NCBI RefSeq assembly: GCF_003116035.1
Contig: NZ_LGQW01000015.1
Coordinates: 6,560,648-6,624,647, forward strand
Length of the DNA: 64,000 nt
Source of the DNA: Azospirillum sp. TSH64
Lineage (GTDB): Bacteria > Pseudomonadota > Alphaproteobacteria > Azospirillales > Azospirillaceae
Reading direction: 5' to 3'
Positions 1-8,512 of this stretch are shown in pieces. Position 1 is the first letter of the stretch; the number at the start of each line of letters is the position of its first letter. The notes beneath the pieces are model-generated. The model was not told where the DNA came from, did no database searches, and saw nothing but the letters and a program-made list of their open reading frames with translations. A program made the position numbers and the translations under genes.

Positions 1-1
1 G

Positions 2-979
2 GCACGCGCCAAGATGATCGACGCCGGTGCGGTGCGGTACTTCCGCGAGAACTATTGGGACCGGCTGCCGACCGACTTCGCCCGGGCGCAGATCGCCGCG
101 GCGGCCGCCGTGCTCGGCGACCAGCCGGGTGCTGCCGAAGCCTTTTCCAAGCTGTCCGGCGCCCGCATGGTCACATCCAGCCTGCGCGACCACGGCTCCT
201 CCCTGCGCGACGAGGCCGGTGTCGTCTTCCTGATGGCGGAGAGCGGTGCCGTGGAGCGCGACCGCATCTTCCAGGCCGCCGAGCGTGTGGCGAAGACCTT
301 CGCCGCCGTCCGCACCACCAACCTGCAGGAGCAGGCCTGGCTGCTGCTGGCGTCCAAGGCGCTGATCGACCGGGCGGCTCCGATGAAGCTCGCCATCGGC
401 GAGCAGACGGTGGAGAACGCCAAGCCGCAGATCCTGGCCGTCGATCCCGCCGCCCCGCCCGCCATCCGCAATCTGGGCGGCGAGGTCAGGCAGATCCTGT
501 CGGTGACGGGCGTGCCCGACCAGCCGGCCGGTGCTGAGGAGCAGGGGATGACCATCCGCCGCCGCCTGTTCGACATGGCCGGCCGTCCGGTCGATCCGGC
601 CGGCATCCGCCACAACGACCTGCTGGTGGTGATCCTGGAGGGCGAGGTCGGCGACCCGCTCGACCATTCGGTGCTGGTCAGCGATCCGCTGCCGGCCGGC
701 TTCGAGATCGAGAATGTCCGGCTCGCCAACAGCGGCCAGCTCGGCAAGCTGTCCTGGCTGGGCGAGCTGTCGTCGGCCCGCAATGTCGAGTTCCGCGAGG
801 ACCGCTTCCTGGCCGCCGTCGACCTGCCGAAGGCGGCCCCCCGCTTCCGGCTGGTCTATCTGGTCCGCGCCGTCACCCCCGGCGACTTCGCGGCCCCCGG
901 CGCCCAGGTGCAGGATCTCCAGCGTCCCCACCTGTCCGCCCGCACCGCCGCCTCCCGGCTGCGCGTGCTGCCGGAGTAA
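2..979 (+). CDS. Bacterial alpha-2-macroglobulin family protein, C-terminal part (5' end outside window)
   Basis: The reading frame is open from the first bases of the window, so this is the last ~325 residues of a larger protein; the first ATG in frame (14) is unlikely to be the true start. The visible part begins with helical repeats (the end of the thioester-domain region). It then gives a beta-rich C-terminal domain ending in a stretch like DRFLAAVDLP and FRLVYLVRAVTPGDFAAPGA, which is characteristic of the terminal domain of large YfhM-type bacterial alpha-2-macroglobulins. In the family these are periplasmic, usually lipid-anchored protease traps working with penicillin-binding protein 1C. 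Signal peptide, lipobox and any CxEQ thioester would lie upstream and cannot be seen, and no pbpC gene follows. The family call is good; its partner and subclass are unknown. Confidence 0.85.
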   Translation, partial: ARAKMIDAGAVRYFRENYWDRLPTDFARAQIAAAAAVLGDQPGAAEAFSKLSGARMVTSSLRDHGSSLRDEAGVVFLMAESGAVERDRIFQAAERVAKTFAAVRTTNLQEQAWLLLASKALIDRAAPMKLAIGEQTVENAKPQILAVDPAAPPAIRNLGGEVRQILSVTGVPDQPAGAEEQGMTIRRRLFDMAGRPVDPAGIRHNDLLVVILEGEVGDPLDHSVLVSDPLPAGFEIENVRLANSGQLGKLSWLGELSSARNVEFREDRFLAAVDLPKAAPRFRLVYLVRAVTPGDFAAPGAQVQDLQRPHLSARTAASRLRVLPE

Positions 980-995
980 AGCAGGCACAAGCGGA

Positions 996-1019
996 GGGGG
1001 CGCCGGCACCGGCGCCCCC
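996..1019. terminator. Perfect GC hairpin between convergent genes
   Basis: An 11-bp perfect stem (996-1006 with 1009-1019, two-base loop) of only G and C lies between the end of the alpha-2-macroglobulin gene and the end of the convergent small membrane protein gene. No T-run follows on either strand, so it is either a Rho-assisted or bidirectional stop or an mRNA 3'-end stabiliser. Confidence 0.5.
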
Positions 1020-1036
1020 AACCGAGTTGACGACGT

Positions 1037-1225
1037 CTAAAGGTAGCTCTGTTCGCCCCGGTGGCTCTCCCGCCGCCGGGCGAGGAGGGTCAGGCCCGCC
1101 ACCACCACGGCGAATGCCAGGGTCAGCATCAGGTAGAAGGCCAATGCGAGGCCGACGGTCATGGTGCCGATCAGCACCATGGCCAGTATCCAGACGCCCA
1201 ACGATACGATGGCGCGCGCCGACAT
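1037..1225 (-). CDS. Small two-helix membrane protein, 62 aa
   Basis: I chose the ATG at 1225 because AGGAG lies seven bases upstream; the frame is open further upstream, but that extension (up to 1438) is Arg-rich and looks non-coding. The 62-residue product is almost entirely hydrophobic: two predicted transmembrane segments (about residues 5-25 and 28-48) and a basic tail (RRRESHRGEQ) that should face the cytoplasm by the positive-inside rule. No family recognised. It is transcribed alone, away from the MerR gene and towards the alpha-2-macroglobulin gene. Function unknown; existence is supported by the ribosome binding site and the clean membrane topology. Confidence 0.6.
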   Translation of the reverse strand: MSARAIVSLGVWILAMVLIGTMTVGLALAFYLMLTLAFAVVVAGLTLLARRRESHRGEQSYL

Positions 1226-1499
1226 GGGTTGTCTCCTGTCCCCTGTCCTGATCCGCCCGAAAACTTCAAAACCCGCCCTGAACCCGTCACGGCCTTGCGG
1301 CCGTCTGTTATTCGCCGCCCCCGCTTCCCACATCCGAGTGTGGGCAACGGCGAGGAGGCGTGCATTCACCGCGAAGCCTGCCACAGCCGCCGTCATCGGC
1401 GGGGCGTGGCATCCTGTCACTGTGCGGGCGCGCCGCACCCGTTAGGGACTGAACTGTCGCCGTCCCAAGGCGCCGATCCGTGCCTCCGGCCTGCTGGCC

Positions 1500-1535
1500 T
1501 GCCAACTGGTTGGCATGGTCAACAAGTCTGTTGAC
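1500..1535. promoter_or_regulatory. Two inverted repeats upstream of the fatty-acid operon
   Basis: TGCCAACTGGTTGGCA (1500-1515) has 7-bp arms around TG. GTCAACAAGTCTGTTGAC (1518-1535) has 6-bp arms around a 6-bp spacer, and its right arm overlaps the -35 box of the promoter at 1531. Both are plausible repressor operators; the regulator is not known. In the rest of 1226-1499 I see no gene and no strong signal. Confidence 0.4.
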
Positions 1536-1559
1536 AGCAAGCGGCATCGACCTTACCTT
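1531..1559 (+). promoter_or_regulatory. Sigma-70-like promoter of the MerR/fad operon
   Basis: TTGACA (1531-1536), a 17-bp spacer, then TACCTT (1554-1559). The -35 is consensus; the -10 is weak (3 of 6). Transcription would begin about 1566, giving a ~25-nt leader before the GTG start at 1591. Confidence 0.45.
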
Positions 1560-1573
1560 TACGTAAACGTCAA
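1558..1573. promoter_or_regulatory. LiuR-like MerR operator candidate
   Basis: TTTACGTAAACGTCAA is an imperfect palindrome built on ACGT half sites, placed at the -10/+1 region 18 bp before the MerR start. It resembles what I recall of LiuR-type MerR sites in proteobacterial branched-chain and fatty-acid degradation genes. The position suggests repression of the operon and autoregulation. Confidence 0.5.
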
Positions 1574-1590
1574 GGAAGGGAGCAGGCGGA

Positions 1591-2082
1591 GTGGATCGGC
1601 TTTCGTTCGGCAACGGCGCGATGGAGGCGGGGGAGGGTGACGGCGATGGCTGCCTGTCCGGCCCCAGGCTCGCCATCGGCGAACTGGCCGGGGAGTTCGG
1701 TCTGACCCACCGCACCATCCGCCATTACGAGGATGAAGGGCTGCTGTCGCCGGAGCGGATCGGCACCGCCCCTGGGGGCACCCGTGTCTACGGCCACCGC
1801 GACCGCGCCCGGCTGGCGCTGATCTGCCGGGGCAAGCGGCTGGGCTTCAGCCTGGCCGAGATCAAGGATTTCCTGAACCTCTACGACACCGACGACGCCC
1901 AGATCGAGCAGATGCGCTACATGCGCTCCATCGCGCGCCGCCGGATTTCCGCACTTGAACAGCAGCTTGCCGACGTCGAACAGACGCTGGCGGAGCTGTG
2001 CACCATCGACACCCAGATCTCCGAGCATCTCAGCCGCAACGGCATCACGGAGACGCAGGACATGGAGGAGAAGCACTCATGA
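1591..2082 (+). CDS. MerR family transcriptional regulator of the fatty-acid operon
   Basis: 163 residues from a GTG start with a purine-rich Shine-Dalgarno region (GGAG and GGCGGA) just upstream; an ATG at 1621 is the alternative. After a ~25-residue tail the MerR winged helix begins: LAIGELAGEFGLTHRTIRHYEDEGLL (about 27-52), then the wing with GGTRVY and a long C-terminal coiled-coil dimerisation helix (about 110-150). No metal-binding cysteine pair is present, so it is not a metal sensor. Its stop overlaps the thiolase ATG (ATGA), so the two are translationally coupled. Position and the palindrome at 1558 point to a LiuR-like regulator responding to an acyl-CoA; the ligand is inference. 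Confidence 0.85.
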   Translation: MDRLSFGNGAMEAGEGDGDGCLSGPRLAIGELAGEFGLTHRTIRHYEDEGLLSPERIGTAPGGTRVYGHRDRARLALICRGKRLGFSLAEIKDFLNLYDTDDAQIEQMRYMRSIARRRISALEQQLADVEQTLAELCTIDTQISEHLSRNGITETQDMEEKHS

Positions 2083-3215
2083 AGTCGGTCGTCATCGCCG
2101 GTTATGCCCGTTCGCCCTTCGCCTTCGCCCACAAGGGCGAGCTGACCAAGGTCCGCCCCGACGATCTGCTGGCCCGCGTCATCGCGGCGCTGGTCGAGCG
2201 CACCGGCCTGAAGACCGAGGACGTCGAGGACGTCATCGTCGGCTGCTCCTTCCCCGAGGGCGAGCAGGGGCTGAACGTCGCCCGCAGCATCTCCTTCCTG
2301 GCCAAGCTGCCGCAGACCGCGGCGGCCACCACGGTGAACCGCTATTGCGGCTCCTCCATGCAGTCGATCCACCAGGCGGCAGGCGCCATCCAGATGGGCG
2401 CCGGCGAGGTCTTCGTCTGCGGCGGCGTCGAATCGATGACCCGCGTGCCGATCATGGGCTTCAACCCGATGCCGAACCCGGCGCTGAAGGAGTCCTATCC
2501 GGAAGCCTACTGTTCGATGGGCATCACAGCGGAGAATGTCGCCCGCAAATACGCCATCTCCCGCGCCGAGCAGGAGGCGCTCGCCGTCGCCTCCCACGCC
2601 AAGGCCGCGGAGGCGCAAGCCGCCGGTCGCCTGGCCGATGAGATCGTCGGCATCCAGACCCCGGCCGGTCTGGTCGACAAGGACGGCTGCATCCGTCCCG
2701 GCACCAACGCCGACAGCCTGGCGGGCCTGAAGCCGGCCTTCACCGCCGACGGCACCGTGACCGCCGGCACCTCCTCGCCGCTGACCGACGGCGCGTCGGT
2801 CGTGCTGGTGACGACGGAGGAGTATGCCCGCGCCCACGGGCTGCCGATCCTGGCGAAGATCCGCTCGGTCGCCGTCGCCGGCTGCGCGCCGGAACTGATG
2901 GGGCTGGGTCCGGTCCCGGCCACCCGCAAGGCGCTGGCCCGCGCCGGCCTGTCGATCAACGACATCGACATCATCGAGATCAACGAGGCCTTCTCGTCCC
3001 AGGCCATCGCCTGCATGCGCGACCTCGACATCGACCCGTCCCGCATCAACCCGGACGGCGGCGCGCTGGCGCTCGGCCATCCGCTGGGGGCCACCGGCGC
3101 CCGCATCACCGGCAAGGCCGCGGCCCTGCTGAAGCGCGAAGGCAAGCAGTTCGCGCTGGCGACCCAGTGCATCGGCGGCGGCCAGGGCATCGCCACCATC
3201 CTGGAAGCGGTCTGA
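2079..3215 (+). CDS. fadA: Acetyl-CoA C-acyltransferase (3-ketoacyl-CoA thiolase)
   Basis: 378 residues from the ATG at 2079, which overlaps the MerR stop; the open frame further upstream is only a shadow. It performs the last step of beta-oxidation, cleaving 3-ketoacyl-CoA with CoA to acetyl-CoA and a shortened acyl-CoA. All thiolase active-site elements are visible: nucleophilic Cys90 in NRYCGSSMQ, His334 in GGALALGHPLGATGAR, and Cys364 in QCIGGGQG. The arrangement with a fused hydroxyacyl-CoA dehydrogenase and a ~600-residue acyl-CoA dehydrogenase matches the FadN-FadA-FadE set known from Bacillus, with gene order changed. Acetoacetyl-CoA thiolase (biosynthetic) is the alternative by sequence, but the operon supports degradation. 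Confidence 0.9.
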   Translation: MKSVVIAGYARSPFAFAHKGELTKVRPDDLLARVIAALVERTGLKTEDVEDVIVGCSFPEGEQGLNVARSISFLAKLPQTAAATTVNRYCGSSMQSIHQAAGAIQMGAGEVFVCGGVESMTRVPIMGFNPMPNPALKESYPEAYCSMGITAENVARKYAISRAEQEALAVASHAKAAEAQAAGRLADEIVGIQTPAGLVDKDGCIRPGTNADSLAGLKPAFTADGTVTAGTSSPLTDGASVVLVTTEEYARAHGLPILAKIRSVAVAGCAPELMGLGPVPATRKALARAGLSINDIDIIEINEAFSSQAIACMRDLDIDPSRINPDGGALALGHPLGATGARITGKAAALLKREGKQFALATQCIGGGQGIATILEAV

Positions 3216-3241
3216 CGAACGGGATCGGGGAGGAAACGACC

Positions 3242-5578
3242 ATGAAGATCGAACGCGCCGCCGTGATCGGTGCGGGCGTGATGGGTGCCGGCATTGCCGC
3301 CCATTTCGCCAACGCCGGCATCCCCTGCGTCCTGCTCGACATCCCGGCGAAGGAGGGCGACCGCAGCGCCATCGCCAAGGGTGCAGTGGCAAAGATGCTG
3401 AAGACCGATCCGGCCCCCTTCATGCATCCCAGGAACGCCAGGCTGATCACGCCCGGCAATCTTGAGGATGACCTGACCCTGCTGGCCGACGTCGACTGGA
3501 TCGTCGAGGCCATCGTCGAGAACCCGGCGATCAAGGCCGACCTCTATAAGCGCATCGACCCGGTGCGCAAGGCGGGCTCGGTGGTGTCGTCCAACACCTC
3601 CACCATTCCGCTGGCGGTGCTGACGGAGGGGCAGAGCGAGCAGTTCGCCAAGGACTTCCTGATCACCCACTTCTTCAACCCGCCGCGCTACATGCGGCTG
3701 CTGGAGATCGTCGGCGGCGCCGACACGCGCGCCGATGCGCTGGCCGCCATCGCCGATGTCTGCGACCGCCGTCTCGGCAAGGGCGTCGTCCATTGCAAGG
3801 ACACGCCGGGCTTCATCGCCAACCGCATCGGCGTCTTCTGGATCCAGGCGGCGGTGAATGCCGCGGTCGATCTGGGGCTGACGGTGGAGGAGGCGGACGC
3901 CGTCGGCGGCCGTCCGATGGGCATCCCCAAGACCGGCATCTTCGGCCTGATGGATCTGGTCGGGCTCGACCTGATGCCGCACATCGCCAAGAGCATGTCG
4001 GCGACCCTGCCGGCCAACGACGCCTATCGCGGCCAGATGCGCGAGCACCCGGTCATCACGAAGATGATCGCCGACGGTTATACCGGCCGCAAGGGCAAGG
4101 GCGGCTTCTACCGCATCAACAAGGCCGGCGGCGGCAAGGTGAAGGAGTCGGTCGACCTCCAGACCGGCGAATATGCCCCGTCGGAGAAGGCCCGGCTGGA
4201 CAGCGTGTCCTCCGCAGGCCGCGACCTGCGCAAGCTGTGCGAGCATCCGGACAAGGGTGGCCTCTTCGCCCGCCGCGTCCTGGCCCAGACGCTGGCCTAT
4301 GCCGCCAGCCTGGTGCCGGAGATCGCCGACAGCATCGTCGCCGTCGATGAGGGCATGCGGCTCGGCTACAACTGGAAGCAGGGCCCGTTCGAGCTGATCG
4401 ACCGGCTGGGCACCGGCTGGTTCGCCGAGCTGTGCCGCTCGGAAGGCATTCCGGTCCCGGCGCTGGTCGAGACCGCCGCCGGCCGTCCCTTCTACCGGGT
4501 GGAGGGCGGCAAGCTCCAGCACCTGACCACGGCCGGCGTCTATGACACGGTGGTGCGCCCGGACGGCGTGCTGCTGCTGTCCGACATCAAGCGCGCCGCC
4601 GGCAAGCCGGTGTGGAAGAACGGCTCGGCCAGCCTGTGGGACATCGGCGACGGCGTGCTGTGCGTCGAGTTCACCAGCAAGATGAACGCCGTCGATGCCG
4701 ACATCATGGCCGCCTACGAGAAGGCGATGCGCCTGATCGGCGACGGGAAAGGCGACTGGAAGGCGCTGGTCATCCACAACGAGGCCGACAATTTCTCGGT
4801 CGGCGCCAATCTGGGCCTCGCCCTGTTCGCGCTGAACATCGGCCTGTGGCCGCAGATCGAAGAGATGGTGGAGGGCGGCCAGCGCACCTACCGCGCGCTG
4901 AAATACGCGCCCTTCCCGGTGGTGGCGGCCCCCAGCGGCATGGCATTGGGCGGCGGCTGCGAGATCCTGCTGCATTCCGACCATGTCCAGGCCCATGCCG
5001 AGACCTATGTCGGCCTCGTCGAGGTCGGCGTCGGGCTGATCCCGGCCTGGGGCGGCTGCACCGAGATGCTGGCCCGCCATCAGGCCAACCCGAAGGCACC
5101 GCGCGGACCGATGCCCGGCATCGCCAAGGCCTTCGAGATCATCAGCACCGCCACCGTCGCCAAGTCGGCGGCCGAGGCCAAGGAACTGCTGTATTTCCGC
5201 GCCACCGACGGCATCACCATGAACCGCGACCGGCTGCTGGCCGACGCCAAGGCCAAGGCGCTGGAACTGGCGGCGGACTACACCGCGCCGGAGAAGACCG
5301 CCAGCTACGTCCTGCCCGGCCCCAGCGCCAAGGCGGCGATGGAACTGGCGGTGGAAGGCTTCGCCCTGCAGGGCAAGGTCACGCCGCATGACAAGGTGGT
5401 TTGCGCCGCCCTGGCCGAGGTGCTGAGCGGCGGCGAGGAGGCCGACATCTCCAAGCCGGTCGGCGAGGACCACATCCTGCGGCTGGAGCGCGAGGCGTTC
5501 ATGGGTCTGGTGCGCACCGGCGGCACCATCGACCGGATCGAGCACATGCTGCTCACCGGCAAGCCGCTGCGGAACTGA
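3242..5578 (+). CDS. fadN: 3-hydroxyacyl-CoA dehydrogenase / enoyl-CoA hydratase fusion
   Basis: 778 residues; ATG at 3242 preceded by GGGGAGGAAACGACC. The N-terminal half is an NAD-dependent L-3-hydroxyacyl-CoA dehydrogenase: dinucleotide motif GAGVMGAGIA at about 10-19, the SNTSTIP and HFFNPPRYM motifs, and the GFIANRIG segment. The C-terminal ~270 residues are a crotonase (hydratase) domain with NFSVGANLG and the oxyanion loop PSGMALGGGCEI. This N-dehydrogenase/C-hydratase order is the reverse of E. coli FadB and matches the FadN type. It would convert enoyl-CoA through 3-hydroxyacyl-CoA to 3-ketoacyl-CoA, handing product to the thiolase. Gaps of 26 bp upstream and 16 bp downstream fit one operon. 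Confidence 0.9.
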   Translation: MKIERAAVIGAGVMGAGIAAHFANAGIPCVLLDIPAKEGDRSAIAKGAVAKMLKTDPAPFMHPRNARLITPGNLEDDLTLLADVDWIVEAIVENPAIKADLYKRIDPVRKAGSVVSSNTSTIPLAVLTEGQSEQFAKDFLITHFFNPPRYMRLLEIVGGADTRADALAAIADVCDRRLGKGVVHCKDTPGFIANRIGVFWIQAAVNAAVDLGLTVEEADAVGGRPMGIPKTGIFGLMDLVGLDLMPHIAKSMSATLPANDAYRGQMREHPVITKMIADGYTGRKGKGGFYRINKAGGGKVKESVDLQTGEYAPSEKARLDSVSSAGRDLRKLCEHPDKGGLFARRVLAQTLAYAASLVPEIADSIVAVDEGMRLGYNWKQGPFELIDRLGTGWFAELCRSEGIPVPALVETAAGRPFYRVEGGKLQHLTTAGVYDTVVRPDGVLLLSDIKRAAGKPVWKNGSASLWDIGDGVLCVEFTSKMNAVDADIMAAYEKAMRLIGDGKGDWKALVIHNEADNFSVGANLGLALFALNIGLWPQIEEMVEGGQRTYRALKYAPFPVVAAPSGMALGGGCEILLHSDHVQAHAETYVGLVEVGVGLIPAWGGCTEMLARHQANPKAPRGPMPGIAKAFEIISTATVAKSAAEAKELLYFRATDGITMNRDRLLADAKAKALELAADYTAPEKTASYVLPGPSAKAAMELAVEGFALQGKVTPHDKVVCAALAEVLSGGEEADISKPVGEDHILRLEREAFMGLVRTGGTIDRIEHMLLTGKPLRN

Positions 5579-5594
5579 GGGGGAGGAACGAGAG

Positions 5595-7385
5595 ATGCCG
5601 ATCTACAAGGCTCCGCTTGAGGATGTGCGCTTCGTCCTGGACGAGATCGTCGGGCTGGACAAGCTGTCGGCCCTGCCGGGCTATGAGGACGCCACGCCGG
5701 AACTCGTCGGCCAGGTGCTGGAGGAAGGCGCCAAGCTGTGCGAGGAGGTGCTGTTCCCGCTGAACCAGTCCGGCGACGGCGAGGGCTGCCATTTCGAGAA
5801 TGGCGAGGTCCGCACGCCCAAGGGCTTCAAGGAAGCCTACAGCACCTACATCGAGGCCGGCTGGCAGGGGCTGGCCTGCGACCCGGCCTATGGCGGGCAG
5901 GGGCTGCCGAAGCTGGTCAACACCATGCTGGAGGAGTTCATCTGCTCCGCCAACCTCAGCTTCGGCATGTATCCCGGCCTGTCGCTCGGCGCCTACAACG
6001 CGCTGGCGATGTACGGCTCGGACGAGCTGAAGCAGCGCTTCCTGCCCAAGCTGGTCGACGGCACCTGGTCCGGCACCATGTGCCTGACCGAGCCGCATTG
6101 CGGCACCGACCTCGGCATCATCCGCACCAAGGCGGTGCCGGACGGTGAGGGTGCCTACAAGATCACCGGCACCAAGATCTTCATCTCGGCCGGCGAGCAT
6201 GACCTGACCGAGAACATCCTGCATCTGGTGCTGGCCCGCCTGCCCGACGCGCCGGCCGGAACCCGCGGCATCAGCCTGTTCCTGGTGCCGAAGTTCATGC
6301 CCGACGCCGACGGGAAGCCGGGGGCGCGCAACGGTGTCGCATGCGGTTCCATCGAGCACAAGATGGGCATCAAGGCGTCGTCGACCTGCGTCATGAACTT
6401 CGAGGACGCCACCGGCTGGCTGGTCGGCGAGCCGCACAAGGGCATGCGCGCCATGTTCGTGATGATGAACGCGGCCCGTCTGGCCGTGGGCATCCAGGGG
6501 CTGGGTCTGGCCGAGGTGTCCTACCAGAACGCCGTCAACTATGCCCGCGAACGGCTCCAGGGCCGCTCGCTGTCAGGGGTGAAGGCACCGGACAAGCCGG
6601 CCGACCCGATCATCGTCCATCCCGACGTGCGCCGGAACCTGCTGACCGCCCGCGCCTTCACCGAAGGGGCGCGTGCGCTCGGCGCACTGACCGCCTACAA
6701 GCTCGACGTGGCGGAGAAGCATCCCGACGAGCGCACCCGGCGGGATGCCGACGAGTTCGTCCAGCTGATGACGCCGATCGTCAAGGCGCTCTTCACCGAC
6801 ATCGGTTTCGAGTCGGCCAACATCGCCGTGCAGGTCCATGGCGGCCACGGCTTCATCTGGGAAACCGGCGTCGAGCAGTATGTCCGCGACGCCCGCATCT
6901 GCCAGATCTATGAGGGCACCAACGGCATCCAGGCGCTCGACCTCGTCGGCCGCAAGCTGCCGCAGGACATCGGCCGTCTGCTCCGCCACTTCTTCCACCC
7001 CGTCGGCCGCGACATCGAGGCGGCGATGGAGAGGGACGAGCTGGGCGAGTTCGTGATGCCGCTGGCCAAGGCCTTTGCCAAGCTCCAGCAGGCCACCGCC
7101 CTGATCGCCCAGAAGGGCCTGAAGGATCCGGAGGAGGCCGGTGCCGCCGCCAGCGACTATCTGCGCCTGTTCGGGCTGGTGGCGCTGGGCTGGACCTGGC
7201 TGACCATGGTGGAGAAGGCGCAGGCCAAGCTCGAAGCCGGGGAGGGCAATGCCGCCTTCTATGAGGCCAAGATCAAGACCGCGCGCTTCTTTATGGCCAA
7301 GCTGCTGCCGCAGACCAACAGCCTGTTCATCACCATCGCCGCCGGCGCCAAGCCGCTGATGGAACTGGAAGACGCCGCCTTCTGA
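5595..7385 (+). CDS. fadE: Acyl-CoA dehydrogenase, long form (FadE/DmdC type)
   Basis: 596 residues from ATG 5595, with GAGGGGGAGGAAC upstream. It is an FAD flavoenzyme for the first, 2,3-dehydrogenating step of beta-oxidation. Visible landmarks are an N-terminal helical extension (residues 1-40) found in the ~600-residue class, the flavin/substrate segment CLTEPHCGTDLG, a Gln-Val-His-Gly-Gly-His-Gly stretch, and the conserved C-terminal active-site motif IYEGTNGIQALDL. A further ~130-residue C-terminal domain marks the subclass that includes Bacillus FadE and the DMSP enzyme DmdC. The operon favours ordinary fatty-acid oxidation. It is the last gene before a strong terminator. Confidence 0.9.
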   Translation: MPIYKAPLEDVRFVLDEIVGLDKLSALPGYEDATPELVGQVLEEGAKLCEEVLFPLNQSGDGEGCHFENGEVRTPKGFKEAYSTYIEAGWQGLACDPAYGGQGLPKLVNTMLEEFICSANLSFGMYPGLSLGAYNALAMYGSDELKQRFLPKLVDGTWSGTMCLTEPHCGTDLGIIRTKAVPDGEGAYKITGTKIFISAGEHDLTENILHLVLARLPDAPAGTRGISLFLVPKFMPDADGKPGARNGVACGSIEHKMGIKASSTCVMNFEDATGWLVGEPHKGMRAMFVMMNAARLAVGIQGLGLAEVSYQNAVNYARERLQGRSLSGVKAPDKPADPIIVHPDVRRNLLTARAFTEGARALGALTAYKLDVAEKHPDERTRRDADEFVQLMTPIVKALFTDIGFESANIAVQVHGGHGFIWETGVEQYVRDARICQIYEGTNGIQALDLVGRKLPQDIGRLLRHFFHPVGRDIEAAMERDELGEFVMPLAKAFAKLQQATALIAQKGLKDPEEAGAAASDYLRLFGLVALGWTWLTMVEKAQAKLEAGEGNAAFYEAKIKTARFFMAKLLPQTNSLFITIAAGAKPLMELEDAAF

Positions 7386-7433
7386 CGAACGGCGCGATCC
7401 TTGGTCCGATTGTTCTCCGGACTGTGACTCTTT

Positions 7434-7482
7434 AAAACCGGTCCGGTGCCGTAACATGGCGCCGGACCGGTTTTTTTCTTTT
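7434..7482 (+). terminator. Rho-independent terminator of the fad operon
   Basis: Arms 7434-7450 and 7458-7474 pair over 17 bp (one G-U) with a 7-base loop GTAACAT, followed by an uninterrupted T7 and CTTTT. Strong intrinsic terminator ~50 bp after the acyl-CoA dehydrogenase. Confidence 0.92.
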
Positions 7483-7776
7483 CCGACAGATCCAGCGGCG
7501 CATTCGCACATTGGCCTAAAATTGTCATAGCTCTTTGGAAATATCACTGCTGGGAAGTGCAGCCTCTGTCCCCTAGGCCATCGGAGCGGTGACAAAAGTT
7601 AATTTCCGGTTGTCGGTCATCGTCCCTGCGTGTTACATCTCAACAGAGATTACGTTCGGCCGGTGCCTGCTATATCCTTTGGATTTTAGGGAATATGCGG
7701 GTGGCGACAACCCCCTCCTTTTCTCAAGCCCTTTGGGCGTCTTTTGGAGGGGCAGCATGGTTCAGGAGTTTGAGCG
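7483..7776. other. Intergenic region upstream of the response regulator
   Basis: Relatively AT-rich stretch without a convincing gene; a 63-codon GTG-started frame at 7589-7780 lacks a ribosome binding site and overlaps the next start, so I do not call it. TATATC near 7671 is a possible -10 without a good -35. It probably holds the promoter of the downstream regulator. Confidence 0.4.
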
Positions 7777-8430
7777 ATGAAGATCCTGATCGGTGATGAT
7801 CACGTCCTGTTTCGGGAAGGTCTTCGCCGTCTGCTTGAGCAGCTTCGAGATAATGCCACCTTTGCGGAGGCAAGCAATTTCGATGAGCTTCTGGACATGG
7901 CGGCATCGAAGGACGAGGCTTATGACCTCGTCCTGACCGACCTGCGCATGCCGGGATGGCCCGGCTTTTCCGGCATCGGCATGCTGCGTGACCGGCAGCC
8001 GAACGCGAAGGTCGTGGTGATCTCCGCGTCCGAAGCGCAATCCGACGTGCGCGAGGCGCTGGAAAACGGTGCCGCCGGCTATATCCCGAAATCGTCCAGC
8101 GTGAAGATCATGCTGAGCGCGCTCGACCTGATCTTCTCCGGCGGCGTCTATGTGCCGGCGACGGTTCTGCGCGAAGGGAACGAGCCCGACCAGCGTGGCG
8201 GCGGCTCGGTCATTCCGCCGACCGATCCGCAGCTGGAACAGCTGCTGACCCAGCGCCAGCGCGAGGTGCTGGACCGTCTGCGCGAAGGCAAGTCGAACAA
8301 GCAGATCGCCCATGAGCTGGGCCTGTCCGAAGGCACGGTGAAGATCCACATGACGGCGATCTTCAAGTCTCTGGGCGTGCGCAACCGCACCCAGGCGGCG
8401 ATGGCCTTCCCGCAGTCGCACTCGGCCTGA
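7777..8430 (+). CDS. NarL/LuxR-type response regulator (orphan)
   Basis: 217 residues; ATG 7777 with AGGAG eight bases upstream. The receiver domain occupies about 1-120, with acidic pair Asp7-Asp8, phospho-acceptor Asp55 in DLVLTDLRMPG and the conserved Lys in YIPKSS. The LuxR-type helix-turn-helix is at about 150-210 (LTQRQREVLDRLREGKSNKQIA, then LGLSEGTVKIHM). It binds DNA once phosphorylated, by family knowledge. No sensor kinase is adjacent, so its partner lies elsewhere. The output domain is closely similar to that of the regulator at 52269, which does follow a kinase gene; cross-talk with that kinase is possible but unproven. Confidence 0.9.
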   Translation: MKILIGDDHVLFREGLRRLLEQLRDNATFAEASNFDELLDMAASKDEAYDLVLTDLRMPGWPGFSGIGMLRDRQPNAKVVVISASEAQSDVREALENGAAGYIPKSSSVKIMLSALDLIFSGGVYVPATVLREGNEPDQRGGGSVIPPTDPQLEQLLTQRQREVLDRLREGKSNKQIAHELGLSEGTVKIHMTAIFKSLGVRNRTQAAMAFPQSHSA

Positions 8431-8452
8431 CGCCGCTCTTTCCGAGCAAAAA

Positions 8453-8490
8453 GCAAACGCCCCGCCGGAGCGATCCGGCGGGGCGTTTGC
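8453..8490. terminator. Bidirectional hairpin terminator
   Basis: Perfect 17-bp stem (8453-8469 with 8474-8490, loop GCGA) between the convergent response regulator and CBS genes. The T-run lies on the minus side (complement of AAAAA at 8448-8452), so it best serves the CBS gene but probably stops both. Confidence 0.85.
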
Positions 8491-8512
8491 TATTCAGGCT
8501 GCGGGAGTCGGG

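Noticed and set aside
2507..5545. 1012-codon minus-strand frame opposite the thiolase and dehydrogenase genes
   Set aside because: Antisense shadow with low-complexity His/Gln/Gly/Arg composition; the plus-strand enzymes are complete and motif-rich.
7589..7780. 63-codon frame upstream of the first response regulator
   Set aside because: GTG start without ribosome binding site, overlaps the regulator start, no recognisable composition.
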